NCBI RefSeq assembly: GCF_036345015.1
Contig: NZ_CP084098.1
Location: 3,857,326 to 3,921,325 of the forward strand
Direction: 5' to 3'
Origin: Cyanobacterium sp. Dongsha4
GTDB lineage: Bacteria > Cyanobacteriota > Cyanobacteriia > Cyanobacteriales > Cyanobacteriaceae
DNA length: 64,000 nucleotides
Positions 28,967 to 38,190 of the stretch are shown piece by piece (the first letter of the stretch is position 1; each line of letters begins with the position of its first letter). The notes below the pieces were generated by a model, which saw nothing but the letters and a program-made list of their open reading frames with translations, did no database searches and had not been told where the DNA came from. The position numbers and the translations under genes are program-made.

Positions 28967-28975
28967 AATCTCTCC

Positions 28976-29404
28976 TTACAATAAATCGGATAAATCTTTG
29001 ACGTTGATTTGTCTTTTTTCTGGTTCAGGTATCAGAGTTTGATCCATAGCCGGTATGGAAGCTATATTATTTAAGTGTCTCTTTTTACCTTGCCCCTGCC
29101 ATACCATACGCTGAAAAAACTCAGCAACAGTCATTTTCAATGAATAAACAGGTTTATAAGTACCTTGTTCTGATTGTTCCAATTCTGTTTCTTCGGAGAT
29201 AGACTTGGTAAAAACCTGTGTTTTGCCAGACCAATTATTGAGAGCAAAGAATCTTTCAACGGTAAAGTTTAATTCTGGTTTTAAAGATTCTTCTCCTGTA
29301 AAAACTTCCGAAGTAACTTCTTCCTCAAAGACTGAAATTTGTTTCAATCCCTGCCAATTTGCTCTTTGAAAGAAATCTTCAACGGTGGAAGTTGATAACA
29401 TCAT
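28976..29404 (-). CDS. Protein with three TVxxFFxxxxWxG repeats (Pap operon, Slr0145-like)
   Basis: A 142-residue protein with no known domain. Three copies of one motif stand at even intervals: TVEDFFQRANWQG (7-19), TVERFFALNNWSG (48-60) and TVAEFFQRMVWQG (92-104), always FF-x4-W-x-G. The linkers are acidic and low in complexity. A remnant of a fourth unit may be the C-terminal INVKDLSDLL. Such linear motifs separated by flexible linkers suggest docking of several copies of one partner, for example the helical or V4R proteins of the same operon. Its ATG overlaps the stop of the upstream V4R gene by four bases (ATGA), so translation is probably coupled. Confidence 0.65.
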   Translation of the reverse strand: MMLSTSTVEDFFQRANWQGLKQISVFEEEVTSEVFTGEESLKPELNFTVERFFALNNWSGKTQVFTKSISEETELEQSEQGTYKPVYSLKMTVAEFFQRMVWQGQGKKRHLNNIASIPAMDQTLIPEPEKRQINVKDLSDLL

Positions 29405-30117
29405 TTGAGATATTCTCCATTAACTAATTTTTTCTGAATATCTTTAGCCCCTGCCCCCTCGTTTTGCCAGAATGTTGCCGCATCTATACGATCTTGTTTT
29501 CCTAGCAAAAATTTACAATAGGTTTCACCCATAGAGTAGCACTGAATTTCAATGCAGTTAAGGGGTTTATTGATAAAGCGACTAAAAAAACCAGCCATAA
29601 GACCGGCATAGATGTGACAAACAGGTTTTCCGACATCTCCCAGGGTACGAGCAACGGCGGAATCAAAGATGTTAACAAACATGAAGCCGTTTTTTTGTTC
29701 ACTTAAGTCCACATCCCAATTTCCCCATCCTTGGGTAGTGAAAGGCCACCACCATGCTTCTAAAACATAGAGTAAATTCATATCGTGGATATTTTTGGGA
29801 TATTCATATTCTTCTTGAAACCATTTTTCAAAAAATTCTGCATCCCGAACACCCCATGCTTTACCAATGTTGTACATAACTACACTGGAAGCCGAGCCGA
29901 CTTCTTCTTCTAATCCTTCTATTAAACCAACGATAAAATCTTCGGTTACAAGAACGTTTCTGGATTCATTCCAGTCGGTAATATCCCCTTTAGCAGTATC
30001 GAAATGAAAAAAGTCCTCTAAGGTGTAGTGATCATGTTTTTTTGGATATTTGCTTTTCCAGAGATTTTTGCTAATTTTCTCAACGATGCGATCGCTTTTT
30101 GTTGGTGTGAATGTCAT
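29401..30117 (-). CDS. V4R domain protein (Pap operon, Slr0144-like)
   Basis: A 238-residue protein, first of the core operon. The N-terminus has YTLEDFFHFD, close to the FF motif of the next protein. The middle has ASSVVMYNIGKAWGVRDAEF and TTQGWGNWDVDLSEQKNG. The C-terminal V4R domain has CHIYAGLMAGFFSRFINKPL and EIQCYSMGETYCKFLLG, with the conserved Gly and Cys pattern of the family. In Synechocystis the first gene of the slr0144-slr0152 operon is of this type, and its product associates with immature photosystem II. The ribosome site AGAGGAAAT is present. The 284-base upstream gap should contain the operon promoter. Confidence 0.8.
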   Translation of the reverse strand: MTFTPTKSDRIVEKISKNLWKSKYPKKHDHYTLEDFFHFDTAKGDITDWNESRNVLVTEDFIVGLIEGLEEEVGSASSVVMYNIGKAWGVRDAEFFEKWFQEEYEYPKNIHDMNLLYVLEAWWWPFTTQGWGNWDVDLSEQKNGFMFVNIFDSAVARTLGDVGKPVCHIYAGLMAGFFSRFINKPLNCIEIQCYSMGETYCKFLLGKQDRIDAATFWQNEGAGAKDIQKKLVNGEYLK

Positions 30118-30401
30118 GGGCTTTTATTTCCTCTAAGATAAAATTTAATTAAGAGACAATTAATTAACTAACTTTTAAAAGTCTGAGACTTAACTCGTCA
30201 AAATTCTAACCCTTTTCTTTTTATGTTATTAGTAATTTTGATTTTTAGCTCACTTTTTTTAACAATCTTTTGATTTCTTAAATATTATTCATAATTGAAT
30301 GAATAAAGACAGAAAAAGTTGACTATCTTTTTGAAAATAATCAACCTTTAAATAAGAAAAAAAATTTGAAACTATAGTTTTTTGCTACTGGTATAAATTA
30401 A

Positions 30402-31238
30402 TTAAGCAACACCTTTTTTAATTAAATAGTCCACAGTTAAATGTTTTTCTTCGATAATATTAGGCAAGTCTTGAATAATCATGGACGATTTTTTCACAAA
30501 AGCATTAGTCCATTTTTCAAACCATTTTAATTGTATTGTGGTAGCTTGATGAGATAGAGAACCATTAAAATTTACCTTACCATTTCTGTCCATAGAAAAT
30601 TCTCTCAACCACTCCACATCAGGGCGAGTATCTTCAAAATTTTTACCTGTAATAGTTCCACCTAAATACTTACTGGTAATAGATGCAATGGTTTCAAAAT
30701 TAGTGATGATTTCTCCAATGGTTACTTTTTTGCTAGTTGCAAGATTGAAAGAAGAAACTTTTTGCATTCCCAAAGATTCAGGGTCAAATCCTTTATCAAA
30801 ACGGGTAGTATTATCATAGGATGCGTTTCTAAAAATACCTCCATTCAGATGAGCACCATTGAGAAACGCCCCTGATAAATCAGCTTTGAAAAAGTTTGCT
30901 CTAGTTAAAAAACTGCCTGTAAAATAAGCCTCTTTAACAATTGCTTTTTGGAAGTTAACTTTGGTGAGGTAGGCTTTAATTAGATATGCTCCTGTTAAGT
31001 TTGCCCCTGTGAGATTTGCTCCACTGAGATTCGCCTCATTGAGATAGCATTTACTTAAGTTAGCACCGCTTAAGTCAGCATCTCTCAAATCAGCATAGCT
31101 TAAATCAGAACCTTCGAGATTGACTCCTTTTAGTTGAGCATTTCTTAAATCAATTCTTCTCAACTGTAATTTGGGAAAATTTCTTTCCCCTGAGTTATAT
31201 TGTCCTTGAATGTCACTTACTGCGGTGTTTACTAGCAT
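30402..31238 (-). CDS. Pentapeptide-repeat protein with unique C-terminal domain
   Basis: A 278-residue protein. Residues about 25-140 are pentapeptide repeats of the A(D/N)LxG type (LSYADLRDADLSGANLSK and on), which form a right-handed beta-helix. The last 120 residues are a separate helical domain (ITNFETIASITSKYLGG ... WFEKWTNAFVKKSS) that I do not recognise. The ribosome site AAGGTAGGA precedes the ATG. It is upstream of the Pap-like operon in the same direction with a 284-base gap, so it may or may not be co-transcribed. No signal peptide is seen; it is probably cytoplasmic. Confidence 0.75.
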   Translation of the reverse strand: MLVNTAVSDIQGQYNSGERNFPKLQLRRIDLRNAQLKGVNLEGSDLSYADLRDADLSGANLSKCYLNEANLSGANLTGANLTGAYLIKAYLTKVNFQKAIVKEAYFTGSFLTRANFFKADLSGAFLNGAHLNGGIFRNASYDNTTRFDKGFDPESLGMQKVSSFNLATSKKVTIGEIITNFETIASITSKYLGGTITGKNFEDTRPDVEWLREFSMDRNGKVNFNGSLSHQATTIQLKWFEKWTNAFVKKSSMIIQDLPNIIEEKHLTVDYLIKKGVA

Positions 31239-31492
31239 TTATTTTCCTACCTTAATTTCAAATTTTTCCGAACAATTTTTCCCTTTAATTTATTTTTAGG
31301 AATTTTTGCTTATGTTAAATTTGTTAATATTTAGATATTTTTTGTTTTTTATATTTATTTTATATTAACAATATTCTGTGACAAAATAGTACGGTTTTTA
31401 ACAAAACTTCAATAACTGCAATTTAACAAATTAACTAAAAATTAAAATCAGAATTTTTACTGAAAAAAGAAAAATAATAATTACTAGGTATT

Positions 31493-33109
31493 TTAAGCAT
31501 TTCTTAAAGGAATATTTAAAGACGGCTTTACAATTCTGAGGATTTCTTGGTTAATCTGACTGGCGATGCGATCGCCTCTTTTACCATATTCTAATTTAAT
31601 ATCATCCACAAAAAAATTAATTTTAAATTCGTAATATAAAAACCCTTCATCATGATTTAAGGCAGTAATCCAAATTTGTGGATCTTGCCATTTTTTTCGC
31701 TCTTTAAAACGAGATTTAAACCAATCACTTAACTCCAAAACATAATCATCTAAGCGAGTTTCTTCTAATTGAGGATTAGTAATTTTTTGATAAAGTCGAT
31801 AAGTTCTTTTCTTTAATAAAGTAATTTTTCTTTCCCATTCTTGAGGGATTAAATATAGGTCTTCTTCTTTTAAATTAGGGTCTTTAAGCCAAAAACGATA
31901 CCATTCTCGCACTAATTCTATCAAACCATCTGGATCTTGAGATTCAGCAAAAGTTGTATTTAAAAGATTATCACTATTAATTTCAGAGTCAATATTTAGA
32001 CCGATTAAAACTAATATTTCTTGATATTCTTGATAAATATTTTCTATTTCTTCTGATGTTAAACCTCCTTTTTCTGCAAACTGTAAAGTAATCACTAAAG
32101 CCTCTAAAAATTCTTCAATTTCCTGTAATTTAAAATTAACTTTTTGCTCTTCCAAAAGCCTATTTTTTCCGCTTATTTGTTGTTCGGTTAAAGTATTGCC
32201 AGTTTCTTCCTCACACAGATAAAAACGGTCAATCAAAGCTATTTTCCTTTCAATATCAGCTAGAGTATCAGGGTGTGCTAACACTACTTCTGTAATTAAA
32301 CTTTTTAAATGATCAACTTCTAACTCAGCAGGTATTTCAATGGTTGTGGAATAATAATAATAGGACGTAGGGCGACTGAGATTAGTAATATTTTGATTTT
32401 GCAAAATACTATTAGGTATATAAATATCACAATGATGATTGAATAAATAAATTTGGGTGACTCTAACTCCTATACGACATAACATCCCGATAGAACCGTC
32501 TTCCAAACGCAATACATCACCAAATTGAAAAGGAGTATCAATCAACAAAACAATACCGCTAAAAAAGTTAGCTAATATGTCCTTCAAAGCAAAGCCAATA
32601 ATAAAAGTTGCCCCTCCTAACGCAACCCAAATACCTGTCAAATCCACCCCAAAATTCTTTAAAACAAAAACACCCCCCAATAAAAAAACCATGACGGGTA
32701 AAACTGCTTCTACCAGTGGTAAAAGCACATCATCCCACATGACCTCACTTTGCTTTGTATATTGTTTGAGATAATAAATAATAACTTTTTTGATAATCGC
32801 CACTAGCCAATAACTAATGACGACAATTAGACAGGCATTTAAAATCTTTTGTAATATATCCTTGCCAACAAAATTTTCTAAATCATAAAGAGTAAATTTA
32901 AGATTAAAAAAAGTAAAAATACTGAGTAAAGGATAACCAGAAATATTTAAGGTAACTAAAGCGATGTCTCTTTCTAAACTGCGAAATAAAGGACGTAAAA
33001 GAAAGAACAAAAAACTATAAATTAATAAAAATCCACCTAAATAGACACCTAAGTGCTGAAGGATGAATATATATAGAGGATTGAGACTAAACCAAAATTC
33101 TTTCAGCAT
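31493..33109 (-). CDS. MscS-family mechanosensitive channel with long C-terminal extension
   Basis: A 538-residue membrane protein. Four to five hydrophobic segments occupy residues 1-200. The pore helix and beta domain show the MscS pattern: GGATFIIGFALKDILANFFS, then DTPFQFGDVLRLEDGSIG and YIPNSILQNQNITNLSRP. About 280 further residues follow, acidic and helical, larger than the MscS core and perhaps regulatory. MscS channels release solutes on hypo-osmotic shock. It is divergent from amt, with a 143-base spacer that contains the NtcA site. Confidence 0.82.
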   Translation of the reverse strand: MLKEFWFSLNPLYIFILQHLGVYLGGFLLIYSFLFFLLRPLFRSLERDIALVTLNISGYPLLSIFTFFNLKFTLYDLENFVGKDILQKILNACLIVVISYWLVAIIKKVIIYYLKQYTKQSEVMWDDVLLPLVEAVLPVMVFLLGGVFVLKNFGVDLTGIWVALGGATFIIGFALKDILANFFSGIVLLIDTPFQFGDVLRLEDGSIGMLCRIGVRVTQIYLFNHHCDIYIPNSILQNQNITNLSRPTSYYYYSTTIEIPAELEVDHLKSLITEVVLAHPDTLADIERKIALIDRFYLCEEETGNTLTEQQISGKNRLLEEQKVNFKLQEIEEFLEALVITLQFAEKGGLTSEEIENIYQEYQEILVLIGLNIDSEINSDNLLNTTFAESQDPDGLIELVREWYRFWLKDPNLKEEDLYLIPQEWERKITLLKKRTYRLYQKITNPQLEETRLDDYVLELSDWFKSRFKERKKWQDPQIWITALNHDEGFLYYEFKINFFVDDIKLEYGKRGDRIASQINQEILRIVKPSLNIPLRNA

Positions 33110-33134
33110 ATTTAAGCAATTACAGGGCTTTATT

Positions 33135-33148
33135 GTATTGTTTGATAC
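33135..33148 (+). promoter_or_regulatory. NtcA-binding site upstream of amt
   Basis: GTA-N8-TAC is a perfect match to the NtcA consensus (GTA at 33135-33137, TAC at 33146-33148). NtcA is the cyanobacterial global nitrogen regulator, and ammonium transporter genes are classic targets. An AT-rich TAATAAAACATATGAAT stretch suitable for a -10 box follows about 20 bases on. The site is 104 bases before the amt ATG. Confidence 0.72.
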
Positions 33149-33252
33149 AGAAAAGAGCTAATAAAACATATGAATATTTAACAGTTAATTGATAGGTTAA
33201 TCAATTATTTATTTATCAACGGTTATCTCACGAGTAAATTGAATTAATCATT

Positions 33253-34746
33253 ATGGTGACGATCCCTAAAAAAAGAGGTCTGAGAAGATCTTTAAAAGAA
33301 AATCAAGATAGTATTATTCTTAATTTTATTTCTAAAATAACTAGCAGAATTTCCCCTTATTGGTTAGCTTGTATCCCATTGACAGCGATAATTGTTGCTG
33401 TGTGGGACAGTGCGGCTATGGCGCAGGGTTATGATGGCCCTGAAGACTTAGAACAAGTCAAAATCGTTTTAGATACGGTATTTTTACTGTTTTGTTCTGT
33501 TTTAGTTATCTTCATGAATGCTGGTTTCGCAATGTTAGAAACTGGTTTCTGCCGTCAGAAAAACGCTGTTAATATTTTAGCGAAAAACTTAATCGTATTT
33601 GCGATCGCAACTATTGCTTATTGGGCGATTGGTTTCGGATTAATGTACGGAGAAGGAAATGGTTTTATTGGTTTACAAGGCTTCTTTTTCAATGGTGATG
33701 GTACTCCCTACGGTGATGCTAACTATCCAGAAGGAGTTCCTGCGGCTATCTCTTTCTTATTCCAAGTAGCCTTCGCCGCCACCGCCGCTACCATCGTGTC
33801 TGGTGCAGTAGCTGAAAGAGTTAGATTTGATGCGTTTTTAATCTTCAGTGCATTGTTAGTCGGTGTTTCCTACGCTGTTACAGGGCATTGGGTTTGGGAT
33901 GGTGGTTGGTTAAGTGAATTAGGCTTTTCCGACTTTGCAGGTTCAACAGTGGTTCACTCTGTTGGTGGATGGGCTGCTTTAGTGGGGGCTTCTGTATTAG
34001 GACCTCGTCAAGGGAAATATTCTTCTGATGGTAAGGTTAGTGCTATCCCCGGTCACAATATGAGTATTGCTACTCTCGGATGTTTAATTCTCTGGATTGG
34101 TTGGTTTGGTTTCAACCCCGGTTCTGAATTGGCTGCTACTGCTAACGTTCCTTATATCGCTGTTACTACTAACTTAGCGGCCGCCGCAGGTGGTATCACT
34201 GCAACCTTTACTTCTTGGTTAAAAGACGGTAAACCCGATCTTTCTATGATTATTAACGGTATCTTAGCTGGTTTAGTTGGTATTACCGCAGGATGTGCTA
34301 GTGTTGGTTATTTCAGTTCTATTATCATCGGTGCGATCGCAGGTGTAATCGTAGTTTACTCCGTTGCCATGTTTGACCAAATATTAAAAATCGATGACCC
34401 AGTAGGTGCAACCTCTGTTCACTTAGTTTGCGGTATTTGGGGAACTTTAGCAGTGGGTATCTTTGCCACTGAGGGCGGATTGTTAACAGGAGGCGGAATA
34501 GGTCTTTTAATCAATCAGATTATTGGTATCTTATCCATCGGTGGTTTTACCGTCGCCTTTAGCTTCATTGTCTGGTACGCTCTCCAAGCAACTGTCGGTA
34601 TTCGAGTTTCTGCAGAAGAAGAAGTCAAAGGTTTGGATATTGGCGAACACGGTATGGAGGCTTACAGTGGCTTTGTTAAAGAAGCTGATATTCTTTCTGG
34701 AGGCTTTTCCTCTAACTATAGTGATGAAGTCGGCTCAGAAGTGTAG
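33253..34746 (+). CDS. amt: Ammonium transporter (Amt family)
   Basis: A 497-residue membrane protein with about eleven hydrophobic segments. Family blocks visible: [71 protein letters not shown] and the pore His region [20 protein letters not shown]. It imports ammonium across the plasma membrane. The N-terminal 60 residues include a hydrophobic segment ending AMAQG that is probably a cleaved signal, as in other Amt proteins. Expression is likely NtcA-dependent (site at 33135), that is, raised under nitrogen shortage. No glnB is adjacent. Confidence 0.96.
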   Translation: MVTIPKKRGLRRSLKENQDSIILNFISKITSRISPYWLACIPLTAIIVAVWDSAAMAQGYDGPEDLEQVKIVLDTVFLLFCSVLVIFMNAGFAMLETGFCRQKNAVNILAKNLIVFAIATIAYWAIGFGLMYGEGNGFIGLQGFFFNGDGTPYGDANYPEGVPAAISFLFQVAFAATAATIVSGAVAERVRFDAFLIFSALLVGVSYAVTGHWVWDGGWLSELGFSDFAGSTVVHSVGGWAALVGASVLGPRQGKYSSDGKVSAIPGHNMSIATLGCLILWIGWFGFNPGSELAATANVPYIAVTTNLAAAAGGITATFTSWLKDGKPDLSMIINGILAGLVGITAGCASVGYFSSIIIGAIAGVIVVYSVAMFDQILKIDDPVGATSVHLVCGIWGTLAVGIFATEGGLLTGGGIGLLINQIIGILSIGGFTVAFSFIVWYALQATVGIRVSAEEEVKGLDIGEHGMEAYSGFVKEADILSGGFSSNYSDEVGSEV

Positions 34747-34813
34747 CTCAACTAAATAGATTTATTATTTAGCAGTAACTTTTAACTTATTTATTAAGTT
34801 TAGAAAAAATTAG

Positions 34814-34840
34814 GGTAGGACAGTCGTTCTATCCTTTTTT
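34814..34840 (+). terminator. Rho-independent terminator after amt
   Basis: GGTAGGAC and GTTCTATCC pair around an AGTC loop (8 bp with one bulge and one G-U pair) and are followed directly by six T residues (34835-34840). Confidence 0.75.
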
Positions 34841-34973
34841 ATTGCTTTTAAACAGAAGATTATTAACAAAACTTTACAATAATTGCTCAAAGATGAACCG
34901 ATTTTGAGAGAAAATAATTAGGGTATAAATCAGAACCTCAAAAATACTAAGAAAAAATATTTGTTTCAGAATT

Positions 34974-35465
34974 ATGTTGAAAAAATTTGTTTTAATTTTC
35001 ATTGTCGGGGTTATTTTTGCATGGCAATCCTTTGTCGGTAGTGCTAACGCTTTAAGTTTAAGTGAAGAAATTCGCACTATTCCCCTTAATGAGTCTGGAG
35101 AAACCATTACTTTATCTAACCAAGAAGCATCCAAAGGTTCTCGTTTGTTTGTAAGTAATTGTGCTCAATGTCACATTCAAGGTAAAACCAAAACTAATCC
35201 TAACGTCAGTTTAAGTAAAGAGGCTTTAGCTAATGCTTTACCTGCAAGAGACAACTTATTAGGTTTAATGGACTATATCGAGCATCCCACTAGCTATGAC
35301 GGAGAAGAAGATCTTACTTTATTACACCTAAATACAGAACGTCCAGACCTTTGGCCTGAAATCAGAAACTATAGTGAAGATGATGTTAAAGCCGTTGCTG
35401 GTCATATTTTAATTCAAGCATTTTCCGATCCCAAGTGGGGTAATTTATCTCTCATTGATAACTAA
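34974..35465 (+). CDS. psbV: Cytochrome c-550 (PsbV), photosystem II extrinsic protein
   Basis: A 163-residue precursor. The signal peptide ends SANA, leaving a 137-residue mature protein, the standard PsbV length. The haem motif C63-AQ-C66-H67 and H118 become Cys37, Cys40, His41 and His92 in mature numbering, exactly the known axial ligands. IRTIPLNESGETITLSNQ and GKTKTNPNV are PsbV hallmarks. PsbV binds the lumenal side of photosystem II and stabilises the Mn cluster. Oddity: the usual C-terminal WGGGKxYY is replaced by WGNLSLIDN, so the conserved Tyr pair is missing. A PsbV2-type paralogue is the alternative, but the N-terminal match is strong. Confidence 0.88.
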   Translation: MLKKFVLIFIVGVIFAWQSFVGSANALSLSEEIRTIPLNESGETITLSNQEASKGSRLFVSNCAQCHIQGKTKTNPNVSLSKEALANALPARDNLLGLMDYIEHPTSYDGEEDLTLLHLNTERPDLWPEIRNYSEDDVKAVAGHILIQAFSDPKWGNLSLIDN

Positions 35466-35614
35466 AAATGAGTTCGGGGTTCGGAGTTCAAAGTTCGGGG
35501 ATGAGGTGTTGGGGTGTTAAACACAAAGGGAGATGAGGAGAGAACGAAAAAACAACTCTTAAACTCTTGATGCTTAATTTTTAATTCTTAATTCTTCATT
35601 TTTAATCCTTTATT
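35466..35614. repeat. Short tandem repeats between psbV and the ABC ATPase gene
   Basis: The spacer is built from units such as GAGTTCGGGGTTCGGAGTTC, GGTGTTGGGGTGTT, AACTCTTAAACTCTTGA and TTAATTCTTAATTCTT, of the same STRR-like type as elsewhere in the window. Confidence 0.6.
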
Positions 35615-36715
35615 ATGGCAACGGTTACACTACAAAACATTGCCCGTTCATATAATCAAGTAAAAGTTATTAGCCATATAACCTTTGAAGTACCTGATGG
35701 AGAATTTTGGGTTTTAGTTGGTCCTTCGGGTTGTGGTAAGTCAACGATTTTGAGAAGTATTGCAGGATTAGAGTCTATTAGTGAGGGCAATCTCTATTTT
35801 GACGGTGTTTTAATGAATGAAATTCCTGCCAGAGAAAGAGATGTGGCGATGGTTTTTCAAAATTATGCTTTATACCCTCATTTAACTGTTGCTGATAATC
35901 TTGGTTTTGGCTTAAGGATGCGAGGGGAAAAAAAATCCCTGATAGATAATAAGATTAAACAAGTGGCAGAAATTCTCGATATTGGTCGTCTTTTAATGCG
36001 TAAACCGAAACAGCTATCGGGAGGACAACAACAAAGGGTTGCTTTAGGTAGAGCCATTATTAGACAACCAAAGGTATTTTTATTGGATGAGCCTTTATCT
36101 AATTTAGATGCAAAATTAAGGGATCAAACAAGGACGGAATTAAAAAAATTACATTCTCAAGTGGGTATTACTACGGTTTATGTTACCCATGATCAAGTTG
36201 AGGCTATGACATTGGGCGATCGCATCGTGGTTTTAAATCAGGGTAGAATACAGCAGATAGGCACACCCGCCGAAATCTATCAAAACCCAGTCAACCGCAT
36301 GGTAGCCACTTTTTTAGGTACACCACCAATGAATATTATCCCTGTTACTTACCACCATGAAGCATTTTGGATTAATGAACAACAATCCCTACGATTACCT
36401 TCTTCTTTTCTCAATCAATACAATTTTCATAACGGACAAGGTTGGGATTTAGGTATTCGTCCAGAATATATTACTTTAGTAAAGGATAGAGAAGATGCTC
36501 TTGATAATTTTTTGGTGACAACGGTTGAAGTCATCGAACCATTAGGGAAAGAAGTTTTAGTTAATGTTAAGATAGTTAACTCCGAGATTAACATTAATTT
36601 ACAATTACCCATTCACTGGCAGGGGAAAACAGGAGATAAACTCAAACTCCAACTAGATTTAGAGCAAATTTATCTTTTTGAACCTACTACTGGGGAAATA
36701 GCAATTAGTAATTAG
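35615..36715 (+). CDS. Sugar-type ABC transporter ATP-binding protein (MalK/UgpC/MsmK family)
   Basis: A 366-residue ATPase. Walker A GPSGCGKST, Q-loop QNYALYPHLT, signature LSGGQQQR, Walker B VFLLDEPLSNLD and the switch His (VTHDQVEAMT) are all present. The C-terminal 120 residues are the TOBE/OB regulatory domain of MalK-type ATPases (GIRPEYITL). It should energise a sugar or polyol importer in the inner membrane. No permease or binding protein is adjacent, so it is an orphan ATPase that may serve several transporters, as MsmX does. Confidence 0.9.
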   Translation: MATVTLQNIARSYNQVKVISHITFEVPDGEFWVLVGPSGCGKSTILRSIAGLESISEGNLYFDGVLMNEIPARERDVAMVFQNYALYPHLTVADNLGFGLRMRGEKKSLIDNKIKQVAEILDIGRLLMRKPKQLSGGQQQRVALGRAIIRQPKVFLLDEPLSNLDAKLRDQTRTELKKLHSQVGITTVYVTHDQVEAMTLGDRIVVLNQGRIQQIGTPAEIYQNPVNRMVATFLGTPPMNIIPVTYHHEAFWINEQQSLRLPSSFLNQYNFHNGQGWDLGIRPEYITLVKDREDALDNFLVTTVEVIEPLGKEVLVNVKIVNSEININLQLPIHWQGKTGDKLKLQLDLEQIYLFEPTTGEIAISN

Positions 36716-36816
36716 TAATTAATTAAAACCGTTAAACCTAACACCTGATACCTAAAACCTGAAACCTGACACCTAACACCTCTCAATTGTTGATTCTTAG
36801 TTGTTAATTGAATTAA

Positions 36817-37332
36817 ATGTCTAAAGCCAAAATTTTACAACCAGACCTTGTATTAGGAGATATAGTCATTCATATCACCCCAGATGTGATCAAAAGAAAT
36901 AATTTGAAAGGCTTAATTCTCGATGTCGATGAAACCTTAGTTCCTTGGAATGAGCGGACTATTTCCCCTGAATTATTAGCATGGGTGGAAGAAATACGCC
37001 CTTATGTGGATTTGTGGCTTGTTAGTAACAATCTTAGTCAAAATCGTATTGCAACCATCGCAAAATACCTTAATTTGCCTTTCATTTATGGTGCAGGTAA
37101 GCCTTCCCGTCGCAAACTGAGAGAAGCCGTTAAAGCCATGAATCTACCCTTAGAACAAATTGCTATGGTGGGCGATCGCCTCTTTACTGATGTATTAGCA
37201 GGTAATAGACTAGGGGTTTTTACTATTTTAGTAGAGCCAATGATTTCTCCCCATGCCCCGAAAAAATTTTCTATCCGCAATTTTGAGGTTTGGATTTCCC
37301 AACAATTAGGGGTTTCTCTTCACAAAAATTAA
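36817..37332 (+). CDS. YqeG-family HAD phosphatase
   Basis: A 171-residue HAD-superfamily IIIA protein. Motif I is D36-V-D38-E-T40 (LILDVDETLVPWN), motif II WLVSNN, then the Lys region GKPSRRKLREA and motif III VGDRLFTDVLAGNRLG. These match the YqeG family, related to plant and bacterial phosphatidylglycerophosphate phosphatases (GEP4-like), so a role in phosphatidylglycerol synthesis is possible. It is 101 bases downstream of the ABC ATPase, across a stretch of CCTGACACCTAACACC-type repeats. Confidence 0.85.
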   Translation: MSKAKILQPDLVLGDIVIHITPDVIKRNNLKGLILDVDETLVPWNERTISPELLAWVEEIRPYVDLWLVSNNLSQNRIATIAKYLNLPFIYGAGKPSRRKLREAVKAMNLPLEQIAMVGDRLFTDVLAGNRLGVFTILVEPMISPHAPKKFSIRNFEVWISQQLGVSLHKN

Positions 37333-37500
37333 CACAAATTAATATTTATTTACAAAAGGCGATATAAATTTATAAAATCTAAAAAAAATATTAAGAAACT
37401 CCATATAAATTCAAAAACGTGTAAATATAATTCCTGAAGATAAAATGAGGTCAGCCTTAATAAAGACCTTAAACATAAATAAATCTATATAAAAAAACAG

Positions 37501-37530
37501 AGGCTTCTTCTTGAAAGGGAGGAAGCCTTT
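37501..37530 (+). terminator. 12-bp hairpin with GAAA loop
   Basis: AGGCTTCTTCTT (37501-37512) pairs with GGGAGGAAGCCT (37517-37528), including three G-U pairs, closed by a GAAA tetraloop and followed by TTATATT. It may terminate the yqeG-like transcript or end a small RNA from the 37400-37500 region. Confidence 0.5.
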
Positions 37531-38077
37531 ATATTAACTAAAACTAATTCCTAATTTTCTATTTGATTCCCCTAACGATAAAAACGGGAAAAAATCTTTT
37601 TCTGATTACCTTTTTTCTCCCAGTGGGAAATAGTAGTCAGCAAGAAATAAACTAAGACGATATATAACAAAGCAATTAATGGTATTAGCATAAATAAACC
37701 CCCATGGTAATGGTTCAAGTAAATGGTGAATATTAATCAAGAATCCTTCCATCTCTGATTCAATGAGTGAAAAAATAAGTGAAAAAGAATAAATTGATAC
37801 CAAAACAACTAGGACTAAGTTTTATAACAATGGAAAACCGTCCTAAAATTAGCAAGATAAACCTTTGGGTAAAATCACAAAAACACACCCATTAAGGTCT
37901 ATTTTGGGGGATAATTTTATTTGTCTGCTTAATAATTAGTATATTTTTACTTAGACTAAAGCCTGAATGATAATATTATTTTATCCAAGAATAATAAGTT
38001 ATAAACTTAGCTTTTGTAAGACGAATAACTATGGTGTGTTAAGCTGTTCGCAAAAATCACCTTTATTCTCCACCCAT

Positions 38078-38190
38078 TCAACTCTGCTCCTTGGATTGTT
38101 CTTGTAGTAAATAAAAAGTTTTAAAACCATTTATCAACCACTGAAAATATTGCTTATCTTCTTCAGAGCATTTTTCACTATACTTAATTA
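38078..38190 (-). pseudogene. Decayed coding remnant
   Basis: The reverse strand reads KYSEKCSEEDKQYFQWLING followed by FKTFYLLQEQSKEQS and a TGA at 38078-38080. It has protein-like composition but no start, and in-frame stops lie just upstream. The family is not recognised. Confidence 0.3.

Noticed and set aside
30118-31492. Pentapeptide protein as a required member of the Pap-like operon
   Set aside because: Same strand, but separated by 284 bases and not part of the operon as I remember it in Synechocystis, so it is listed as a neighbour only.
37606-37803. 65-codon minus-strand frame in the long spacer
   Set aside because: It has a hydrophobic stretch but no ribosome site and no recognised family, so it is mentioned only within the spacer description.
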